Assembly: GCA_022508375.1 (NCBI GenBank)
Contig: JAFLVJ010000001.1
Location: 192,857-256,856 of the forward strand
Direction of reading: 5' to 3'
Origin: Clostridiales bacterium
GTDB taxonomy: Bacteria > Bacillota > Clostridia > Christensenellales > CAG-314
DNA: 64,000 nt
Shown: positions 1 through 6,102 of the stretch, in pieces
How positions within the stretch are numbered: position 1 is the stretch's first letter
Layout: each line of letters starts with the position of its first letter
Notes under the pieces: generated by a model
Seen by the model: only the letters and a program-made list of their open reading frames with translations
Database searches by the model: none
Told to the model about the DNA's origin: nothing
Program-made: the position numbers and the translations under genes

Positions 1-912
1 ATACGCGTTGTAACTACCGTACGTAAATGTGTACATCGGATTTGCAAGAATATTTGTAACAAATTCTTCTTCACCGGTTACGTTTTCGGATTTTTCAAGA
101 ATTTCTCCGTTGGATACAACTACAATCTTTATGTCATCTGCGCCGTAAACGTAAGCGAATATAGTACCATTACTGCCTGTTCCCGCAAACAGATACGTCA
201 ACGAGTTGTCATCGTCGGACAAAGCGTCAACAGCCTTTATTTTGCCGTCAATTGTTGCGTTACCAAGATTTACCTTGTTGAGCGTGTAACCGCTGTAGTC
301 ATCACCTAACAATTCAAGTATTGCAGCCTTTGCATTGCCTTCGGGATCTTCACCCAAACCAAGCGCGGTACGACAGTAGTAAGCCGCCATATTGATTGCG
401 TTATTTATAGCGGTTGAAGTCAACACTACAGTTGCGCCTGTCATTTCCAGCGCAAGCTCGTTGGACACGTCTTTACCAACGTACCATGTCGAACCCGCAT
501 TTGAAGGAACGCGGTCAATGTAGGATTGCTTGTCGTTTTCCTTTACAGCCCAACCTTTAATAATTGCGTCAGCTCCAACGACAACGTACAAAGTTACAGA
601 TCCGCCCTGATAACCGCCAGTACCAAGCGCTTCGATGACATAGGTACCGTCGGTGGAAAGCAAAACGCGATTTATCTTACCGTAAGAGGCGGTAACTGAT
701 GTATCAACCTTTATTTCTTCTTTAAGTTTAAAGTCGGGATAAACCTTTTGCATTGAGCGAGAAAGACGCGTGTCATCATCAATGTAAAGAAGATCGTTAC
801 ATAGAGCCAGTAGCAATCCGCACACAAGGCAGATAACTACAAGCACGGCAACGGGAATAATCCATTGTTTAACAACAGGATTCATTGGCTTTTTAGCTTT
901 TTCTTCTGCCAT
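1..912 (-). CDS. rnfG: RnfG, FMN-binding subunit of the Rnf complex (3' part cut off)
   Basis: Periplasm-facing flavoprotein subunit of the ferredoxin:NAD+ oxidoreductase (Rnf), which passes electrons through a covalently bound FMN. The reading frame is open from the ATG at 912 to the window edge, giving about 304 residues with the C-terminus missing. A short cytoplasmic start (MAEEKAKKP) is followed by one membrane segment (about residues 13-37) and then a soluble FMN-binding domain. The flavin attachment region reads TGATVVLTS, where the usual pattern is T/S-G-A-T-x-T/S-S, so two extra residues sit inside the motif. The start is supported by an AAGGAGG site. It lies directly behind rnfD and is surely co-transcribed with rnfC and rnfD. 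rnfE, rnfA and rnfB are expected just outside the window. Family assignment rests on gene order plus domain layout and is fairly secure. Confidence 0.85.
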   Translation of the reverse strand, partial: MAEEKAKKPMNPVVKQWIIPVAVLVVICLVCGLLLALCNDLLYIDDDTRLSRSMQKVYPDFKLKEEIKVDTSVTASYGKINRVLLSTDGTYVIEALGTGGYQGGSVTLYVVVGADAIIKGWAVKENDKQSYIDRVPSNAGSTWYVGKDVSNELALEMTGATVVLTSTAINNAINMAAYYCRTALGLGEDPEGNAKAAILELLGDDYSGYTLNKVNLGNATIDGKIKAVDALSDDDNSLTYLFAGTGSNGTIFAYVYGADDIKIVVVSNGEILEKSENVTGEEEFVTNILANPMYTFTYGSYNAY

Positions 913-914
913 GA

Positions 915-2048
915 TTATACGCCCTCCTTTTGCTCGGATTTTTTAACTTTCTTTTCTTTTACCGGTTTTACGTATCCAAACGGCTTACGGCGAATGTACA
1001 TATCGAACAGAGGTACGAGCAGGTTCATAAGCAGTATTGCAAACGACACCGCTTCGCCCTTGACTGCCTTACGCAGTACAGCCGTAAGAATACCCAGCAA
1101 AGCAAAGTAAATGTAGTTACCCAGTTTAGTGTTGGGAGTTGTTACGTAGTCCGTTGCCATGAATATAGCACCGAGAATCAAACCGCCGCTAAGTATTGAG
1201 GGAAGGAAAGCTTTAAGCGCGGGAACGAATTTAGTACCCATCAACGCGGGAACGAATTGACCGCTGGTGTTGAAGCAACTTTCAATCCAAACAATAAGCA
1301 CTGCAACTATGCCCGTTGCTGCTATGTACACAAGCGGCCAACGGAAGTTGAGCACACCGCGCACCACCAGGTAAATTCCGCCTGCAATAAGTGCCAATTT
1401 GCACACTTCACCGATACATCCTGCTACGCCCGTACCGAGGAACAAATCAAGGTTGGTGAGCGTGCTTGTGTAATCAGCGTTGAACAGCGTTTGCAACGGC
1501 GTTGCTCCTGCAGTAACCTTTCCGCCCGAAACGGGAGAAACAATTTGAACAGCGTTTCCGTTTGCGGGATTTACAAATGCCATGGATCCGCCGAAAGCGG
1601 CGCCAAAGGCGATGAACGCGAAGATTCTGCCTGCGATTGCGGGGTTAACGATGTTTTTACCCGTACCGCCGAACAGCATCTTTACAACCACTATTGCAAA
1701 TACGCTTGCAAGTATTCCTACATACCACTTAGTCGTCGGATACAGGTTCATACCTATGAGCAAGCCCGTAACAAGGGATGTAAAGTCGAATTCCTTAAGA
1801 ATTGTCATAAACGACTTTTTGCAACAGAGCAGATACACGAACTCCGCGGCAACGGAACTTACACAGCAAATCAGCAGTTGCATGAAGGACAGCCAACCGA
1901 GCTTGGAGTAAGCAGGATTAGCAACTCCCATCAATACACAACCTGCAATGCAAGCGGGAAGCAACGCGATACATACGTCAATCATGATGCGACGCGTTGT
2001 AGCCGGGGATTTCACATGCGGAGAACTGGAATATACGTATTTAGCCAT
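915..2048 (-). CDS. rnfD: RnfD, membrane FMN subunit of the Rnf complex
   Basis: Integral membrane subunit of the Rnf complex, thought to take part in coupling electron flow to ion export across the cytoplasmic membrane. The 377-residue protein has the many hydrophobic segments of the NqrB/RnfD family. It carries the covalent-flavin motif GATPLQ (near residue 182), whose threonine normally holds FMN. The tail is lysine-rich and cytoplasmic (KPVKEKKVKKSEQ). The ATG at 2048 has an AAGGAG site in the end of rnfC; the rnfC stop is 1 bp away and rnfG follows 2 bp after the rnfD stop, so the three are translated from one message. Length and motif are normal for the family. Confidence 0.95.
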   Translation of the reverse strand: MAKYVYSSSPHVKSPATTRRIMIDVCIALLPACIAGCVLMGVANPAYSKLGWLSFMQLLICCVSSVAAEFVYLLCCKKSFMTILKEFDFTSLVTGLLIGMNLYPTTKWYVGILASVFAIVVVKMLFGGTGKNIVNPAIAGRIFAFIAFGAAFGGSMAFVNPANGNAVQIVSPVSGGKVTAGATPLQTLFNADYTSTLTNLDLFLGTGVAGCIGEVCKLALIAGGIYLVVRGVLNFRWPLVYIAATGIVAVLIVWIESCFNTSGQFVPALMGTKFVPALKAFLPSILSGGLILGAIFMATDYVTTPNTKLGNYIYFALLGILTAVLRKAVKGEAVSFAILLMNLLVPLFDMYIRRKPFGYVKPVKEKKVKKSEQKEGV

Positions 2049-2049
2049 A

Positions 2050-3375
2050 TTACTTTTTCTCCTTCATTCTCATTTTAGTAAGTCGTACGCTTTGTACGAT
2101 AGGACGCTTAGCGGGACATACGTAAGCGCACGTTCCGCACTCGAAACAGTTAGCCGCGCCGTACTTGACAGCGTTGTCCGTGTCGCCAACCGTCGTGTAG
2201 AAGTCGATATACATGGGCATCAGCTTCATGGGGCAAACAGCAGCGCACCTTCCGCAATTGATACAGGGAGTAGGTAACACCGTGCTTGCTTCCTTGTCTG
2301 TTAACGCAAGCAAGCCGCTATCCGTCTTGGTTGTGCATACGTCAAGATCTGCAAGACTGAATCCCATCATGGGACCGCCGGAAATAAGTTTCGCAGTGTC
2401 GTCGGTTAGACCGTTGCAAAACTCCACTATCGCGTTAAGCGGGGTACCGATGGAAACTTCAAGGTTTTTGGGAGTAGTAATACCTCTGCCCGTTACCGTC
2501 ATCAAACGCTTATACAACGTTTTGCCGTTGACTACTGCGTCATACACTGCGTATGCCGTTCCGACGTTATCAACTATACAGCCAACTGCCGAGGGCAGAC
2601 CGCCAACGGGAACCTCGCGATTGACGCACGCCTTGATAAGCGTTTTTTCGGCGCCTTGCGGATACTTCTTTTTGAGAAGCACTACCACGATGTCGTTTTC
2701 CTTTTTGTTAGCAAGGGCTTCCTTGGTGTCGGCGATAACTCCGTCCAGCGCAATTAGCTTGTTGTACGCTTCCATCTTGTTGGCTTCGATACCAATGTAG
2801 ATGTTGCTAACGTTAATTGCCTTAGCAATCAAGCGAACGCCTTCGATAAACTCCTCGGTGCGCTCAATCATCAGACGGTTGTCGCAGTTGAGGTAGGGTT
2901 CACACTCCGCCGCGTTGATAATGAGGCTATCTACGGGGTCCTTGGGTTGAAGTTTAACTGCCGTGGGGAAGCCTGCACCGCCCATACCTACAATACCGGC
3001 ATCAGCTACGCGCTGAACAATCTGTTCGGGCGTGGGGTCGGATAAAGGCGGCAATGTAAACTTGTCCTGCTTGCCGTTTGCCTTGATGTGAATGTAATCG
3101 ACAGTTGCGCCTTGGGCATTTTTACGCTTGACTATCTCAATCACTTCTCCGCAAACAGGCGAGTGAATGTTTGCCGAAACGAAGGATGACGCCTTAGCAA
3201 TAAGTTGCCCCTCGACAACTTCGTCCCCTGCGTTTACGACAGGCTCTGCGGGTTTGCCGATGTGTTGCGACAGCGAAACGTAGTAATCGGCAACGTTGGG
3301 CATCAATTCGATGCTAACGCTATCGGTCAACGCTTTGTTGTCCGGCACATGGAAACCACCTTTGAAAGTTCTCAT
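2050..3375 (-). CDS. rnfC: RnfC, NADH-binding iron-sulfur subunit of the Rnf complex
   Basis: Peripheral cytoplasmic subunit that exchanges electrons with NAD(H). Visible features: the N-terminal MRTFKGGFHVPDNK block typical of RnfC, a glycine-rich nucleotide/FMN site (GMGGAGFPTA), an SLBB-like middle part, and two [4Fe-4S] motifs near the C-terminus (CxxCxxCxxxCP in CINCGRCAAVCP and CFECGTCAYVCP). The start was placed at the ATG at 3375 because AAAGGAG lies 10 bp upstream and the family N-terminus begins here; a GTG at 3423 in the same frame has no ribosome binding site. About 441 residues. This is the first gene of the rnf operon, with the order C-D-G typical of Clostridia. Confidence 0.95.
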   Translation of the reverse strand: MRTFKGGFHVPDNKALTDSVSIELMPNVADYYVSLSQHIGKPAEPVVNAGDEVVEGQLIAKASSFVSANIHSPVCGEVIEIVKRKNAQGATVDYIHIKANGKQDKFTLPPLSDPTPEQIVQRVADAGIVGMGGAGFPTAVKLQPKDPVDSLIINAAECEPYLNCDNRLMIERTEEFIEGVRLIAKAINVSNIYIGIEANKMEAYNKLIALDGVIADTKEALANKKENDIVVVLLKKKYPQGAEKTLIKACVNREVPVGGLPSAVGCIVDNVGTAYAVYDAVVNGKTLYKRLMTVTGRGITTPKNLEVSIGTPLNAIVEFCNGLTDDTAKLISGGPMMGFSLADLDVCTTKTDSGLLALTDKEASTVLPTPCINCGRCAAVCPMKLMPMYIDFYTTVGDTDNAVKYGAANCFECGTCAYVCPAKRPIVQSVRLTKMRMKEKK

Positions 3376-3436
3376 AAATGCTTTTGCTCCTTTATTAAGG
3401 TTTTTGCTGTGGCGCAATATCACGCCATACTAAATG

Positions 3437-3465
3437 AGTATATCATAATACTATATAAAAGTAAA
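3437..3465 (-). promoter_or_regulatory. Predicted rnf operon promoter
   Basis: On the minus strand a -35 box TTTACT and a -10 box TATACT are separated by 17 bp, about 60 bp upstream of the rnfC start codon. This is the best sigma-A-like pair in the rnfC upstream region. Three direct repeats lie just upstream (3496-3556) and could bind an activator. Confidence 0.6.
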
Positions 3466-3495
3466 TAAAAATACTTAAATTCGTGCGATGCTCGA

Positions 3496-3556
3496 GTGAA
3501 GTTTGCCTACCGATATGTGAAGTTCACCTGCGGTAAGTGTAGTTTATCGCGTTACC
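3496..3556. repeat. Three tandem ~20-bp direct repeats upstream of rnf
   Basis: Three imperfect repeats start at 3496, 3517 and 3537: GTGAAGTTTGCC, GTGAAGTTCACC and GTGTAGTTTATC (first 12 bases of each). Their spacing of 20-21 bp is two helical turns, so a protein would meet all three on the same DNA face. They lie about 30-90 bp upstream of the predicted rnf -35 box. No gene covers them. The binding-site role is inference from spacing and position. Confidence 0.5.
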
Positions 3557-3604
3557 GCTTGAAATTAAAGACACTTTAGTTAAACTTGTTATCAACAAAA
3601 TAAA

Positions 3605-3635
3605 AAGGACACATTGCATTCCACAATGTGTCCTT
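3605..3635 (-). terminator. Rho-independent terminator after the antiporter operon
   Basis: A perfect 12-bp stem (AAGGACACATTG paired with CAATGTGTCCTT, loop of 7) is followed on the minus strand by TTTTTATTTT. It lies downstream of the small acidic protein gene and upstream of the rnf promoter, so it separates the two units. Confidence 0.85.
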
Positions 3636-3680
3636 GTAAATTATTGTTACTTTAATGAAGTTCGCGTACCGCAACAAAGA

Positions 3681-3795
3681 AGGCGAGTGTGTTCCGTTCC
3701 AAAACAATCTGCAACGAGCGGTTATCCGCAATGCACAGAATACTACAAAATCAAAGCGAAGCGAAGCCGTTTTGGACGGAATATGCGAGCCGCCT
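3681..3795 (-). repeat. Dispersed palindromic element, copy A
   Basis: About 115 bp with imperfect terminal inverted repeats of about 25-27 bp: the left arm contains TTCCGTTCCAAAAC, the right arm GTTTTGGACGGAA, and both ends begin AGGCG when read inward. The core CTCGTTGCAGATT (minus strand) and its flanks recur in copy B (12313) and copy C (19348). One edge falls in the TAG stop codon of the small gene at 3794-3967. There is no coding potential. It may be a non-autonomous mobile element (MITE-like) or a dispersed structured RNA or terminator element. Confidence 0.65.
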
Positions 3796-3967
3796 ACCAA
3801 TCCTCTTTTATGCTTATCTTGATATCCGTGTAAAACTGCTTGTACTGCTCCTTGAAACGCTGAGCGTCACTCCGCTCGTCACAGTGCTCGGCATCGTCAA
3901 GGTCCATTCCGTCGTCATCCATTAGTTCGGATTGACGCATAAGTTCGTAATTAATTGATTTCTTCAT
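3794..3967 (-). CDS. Small acidic protein of unknown function, 57 residues
   Basis: I do not recognise this protein. It starts MKKSINYELMRQSELMDDDG and ends in KEDW; it is strongly acidic in the middle, has no membrane segment and no signal peptide, so it should be cytosolic. It begins 12 bp after the antiporter stop codon in the same direction, has a continuous frame, and is followed by a strong terminator, so it is very probably the second gene of that operon. The ribosome binding site is weak, which suggests coupling to antiporter translation. Possible roles (inference only) are an antiporter accessory or regulatory peptide. Its TAG stop overlaps the edge of repeat element A, so element insertion may have fixed the present C-terminus. 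Confidence 0.55.
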   Translation of the reverse strand: MKKSINYELMRQSELMDDDGMDLDDAEHCDERSDAQRFKEQYKQFYTDIKISIKEDW

Positions 3968-3979
3968 AACCGTTTATTG

Positions 3980-5350
3980 TTAATCTTTATTTTCACTTGA
4001 CGTGTCAGCGGATTGCACTGTTTCAACCGTGTCTGTTGACGGTTCGGGCAAAGTTTCAACAGCACCGTCTGCAAGTGCCCTTTTCTTGCGTCTGCCACCG
4101 AGATTTTCCGGAGCAATTTCGCCTGCCCTTGCAAGTGACCACTTGGTAAGCACGGGACCTACAAGTTCGTAAATCAATACCGCGCACATTGTAATCGTAA
4201 CGATACTCTGTCCTATTTCCGCTAAGTCACCTGTAAATTTTTTACTGCACATTGTTGCCATACCGATAGCAACACCTGCTTGGGGGAACAATGTAATACC
4301 CAGATACTTGCGCACGTTAGGATCACTCTTGGTAACGGTTGCGCCAAGCATAGTACCGAAATACTTACCAACGCAACGGAAGATGATGTATGCAACTATG
4401 CAAATAATGATGATGGGTTTTTCGAAGAACATCATTACGTCCAACTCTGCACCGGAAATTATAAAGAACAGCATAAGTACAACGGGTGTCCAACGGTCTG
4501 TTCCTTCCATCATTTGAGGCGCTTCTTTACGCAAGTTGACGAACATTGCGCCCGCCATCATGCAAACGAGCAAGTCGGACAGTGCAAATGGTATCCAACC
4601 CTTTTCTTGCATATGTTCAAACAAAATACAAACACCAAGTGACAGGAACACGCAAATGATTGTTGCAATCGTACGGTTGTCACGCGACTTGAAGAAACGC
4701 GGAACAACACTCAGCAACGCACCGATACCTGCTCCAATTGCCAGCGAGCAGATAATTTCGAGCAATGGCCACACAAGTATAGACAAAACGGTAATTGCTT
4801 CGCCACTTGCCATAGAGAAAGCAATCGAACTGGAAATTGCAAATACGATAAGACCAACTGCGTCGTCCAGTGCTACTACTGGTAGCAAAGTTCCCGTAAC
4901 AACGCCCTTAGCCTTGTACTGGCGCACTACCATCAACGTTGCGGCAGGAGCCGTTGCCGTTGCAATTGCACCCATTATGATAGCTTCGGGTGTGGTCATG
5001 ACGTCCGGCGCTATCCAGTGAATTACCAACAGCGCCAAGTCAACGCACAGTGTAGCTGCAAGCGCCTGACAAAAAGTAATGACGATGGCATTCTTGCCGA
5101 TTTCCTTGATGTGAGAAAGTTTAAACTCAACGCCTATTGAGAAACCGATAAAGCCAAGCGCTACCGTGCTGATAATCTTTAATCCGTCGAAAAGATTTAC
5201 GCCCACTAATTTGCCCAGTCCGTAAGGTCCGATAACAAGACCTACAATCAGGTAACCTGTAACGTTGGGCAGTCCGATAAGTTTCATCAGACGGGTTACC
5301 AACAAACCAAGTATTAGCGCTATTGCTATTCCAAGTAAACTGTTAATCAT
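3980..5350 (-). CDS. CPA2-family cation:proton antiporter (Kef/NapA type)
   Basis: Integral membrane exchanger that swaps Na+ or K+ for protons. The 456-residue protein has about 12 hydrophobic segments from residue 1 to about 410 and a hydrophilic, lysine- then glutamate-rich tail of about 50 residues. Family hallmarks are GLPNVTGYLIVGLVIGP near the N-terminus, SIGVEF, and a middle segment ALDDAVGLIVF holding an acidic pair (DD) at the expected ion-binding position. There is no TrkA-N/RCK domain, so it is not a full KefB/KefC. The start at 5350 is chosen because GAGGAAG precedes it; an upstream in-frame ATG at 5392 lies inside a palindrome and lacks a ribosome site. It has its own promoter with two palindromes. 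The transported ion cannot be read from sequence. Confidence 0.88.
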   Translation of the reverse strand: MINSLLGIAIALILGLLVTRLMKLIGLPNVTGYLIVGLVIGPYGLGKLVGVNLFDGLKIISTVALGFIGFSIGVEFKLSHIKEIGKNAIVITFCQALAATLCVDLALLVIHWIAPDVMTTPEAIIMGAIATATAPAATLMVVRQYKAKGVVTGTLLPVVALDDAVGLIVFAISSSIAFSMASGEAITVLSILVWPLLEIICSLAIGAGIGALLSVVPRFFKSRDNRTIATIICVFLSLGVCILFEHMQEKGWIPFALSDLLVCMMAGAMFVNLRKEAPQMMEGTDRWTPVVLMLFFIISGAELDVMMFFEKPIIIICIVAYIIFRCVGKYFGTMLGATVTKSDPNVRKYLGITLFPQAGVAIGMATMCSKKFTGDLAEIGQSIVTITMCAVLIYELVGPVLTKWSLARAGEIAPENLGGRRKKRALADGAVETLPEPSTDTVETVQSADTSSENKD

Positions 5351-5384
5351 TTTTCTTCCTCTTGTTGTGAGTAAAATTCTAATA

Positions 5385-5399
5385 CTACCCATAGGGTAG
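5385..5399. promoter_or_regulatory. Perfect palindrome in the antiporter leader
   Basis: CTACCC-ATA-GGGTAG is a perfect 6-3-6 inverted repeat. It lies about 13-27 bp downstream of the predicted transcription start and 35 bp before the antiporter start codon. It may be a repressor site. Confidence 0.45.
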
Positions 5400-5418
5400 A
5401 TTTACAAAAGCCTTGTAT

Positions 5419-5448
5419 ATTTTAGTCCCATTGACACATCTGTGTCAA
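5419..5448 (-). promoter_or_regulatory. Antiporter promoter with palindromic operator over the -35 box
   Basis: The -35 TTGACA and -10 TAAAAT are 18 bp apart on the minus strand. The -35 box is half of a perfect 7-4-7 inverted repeat, TTGACAC-N4-GTGTCAA, at 5431-5448. A protein on this palindrome would block RNA polymerase. Confidence 0.55.
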
Positions 5449-5487
5449 ATGATTTCACCTAAAATTATATGTTGGCAACATTAAAAA

Positions 5488-5510
5488 GGCTCCCCTGTGT
5501 AAGGGGAGCC
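5488..5510 (-). terminator. Terminator after coaE
   Basis: An 8-bp G+C-rich stem (GGCTCCCC with GGGGAGCC, loop of 7) is followed on the minus strand by TTTTTAA. It closes the uvrB-GNAT-uvrA-polA-coaE unit 23 bp past the coaE stop. Confidence 0.85.
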
Positions 5511-5532
5511 GTCATGAAGTGATGGACTGTAA

Positions 5533-6102
5533 TTAAAGCAACTGCCTTTGAGTCAAGGCATGCACGACTGCTTGCGCCAACTCATTTAGGTCGCCGTTGT
5601 TATAGATGACGTAATCACAGTCGTACGGCTTTTGACTGTTGAGGATAGCATATACGTTATCCTCCGATACGTTATCCCGTATAGCGACGCGCCTGACGTT
5701 GGTTTGTTGGTCACTTTCCACGCGCCATATTTCATCCCATGTGAACGTAAATGCGTCCAACACGGGAATTTCCACAAATACGACCTTTTCGTCAGGCAAC
5801 CTTGCAAGGGTATCTGTAAGCAACATCCTTACGCCGTCGAAAAATATCCGTTCGTACTCTTTGAGCATGTTTTCGTCCTCGAACACAATATCGCGGATAA
5901 CTTTACGGTTTAACTTTCCGCGTGATACGCACTTGCTACCAAGGAGTTGCTCAACCTGCTTCACCACGTCGGGTTGGTTGGCAACTTGCTTTGCCAACTC
6001 ATCACAGTCAACGGTTTTGAACCCCAACCCATTCAAAATATGCGCAATAGAGCTCTTACCACTACCGATTTTCCCCGTGATTGCAATAACTTTACGCTTC
6101 AT
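5533..6102 (-). CDS. coaE: Dephospho-CoA kinase
   Basis: Catalyses the last step of coenzyme A synthesis: ATP plus dephospho-CoA gives CoA. The 189-residue cytosolic protein opens with MKRKVIAITGKIGSGKSS, a P-loop (GKIGSGKS) at residues 9-16, followed by VDCDELAKQV, which matches the CoaE substrate-binding region. Length is normal for the family. The ATG at 6102 overlaps the end of polA (polA stop at 6092-6094), with GGAG 9 bp upstream inside polA; a longer frame begins at 6129 but has no support. The position behind polA is common in Firmicutes (polA-mutM-coaE), here without mutM. Confidence 0.95.
   Translation of the reverse strand: MKRKVIAITGKIGSGKSSIAHILNGLGFKTVDCDELAKQVANQPDVVKQVEQLLGSKCVSRGKLNRKVIRDIVFEDENMLKEYERIFFDGVRMLLTDTLARLPDEKVVFVEIPVLDAFTFTWDEIWRVESDQQTNVRRVAIRDNVSEDNVYAILNSQKPYDCDYVIYNNGDLNELAQAVVHALTQRQLL

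Noticed and set aside
865-2277. Several plus-strand frames opposite rnfG, rnfD and rnfC
   Set aside because: They lie wholly inside well-supported genes on the other strand and show only mirror-frame composition.
3496-3556. CRISPR array or replication iterons
   Set aside because: Only three imperfect ~20-bp repeats without spacers, and no Cas, Rep or DnaA genes nearby.
3576-3800. 74-residue frame over the terminator and repeat element
   Set aside because: It reads through a perfect terminator hairpin and element A, has no ribosome site, and its composition is unlike the neighbouring proteins.
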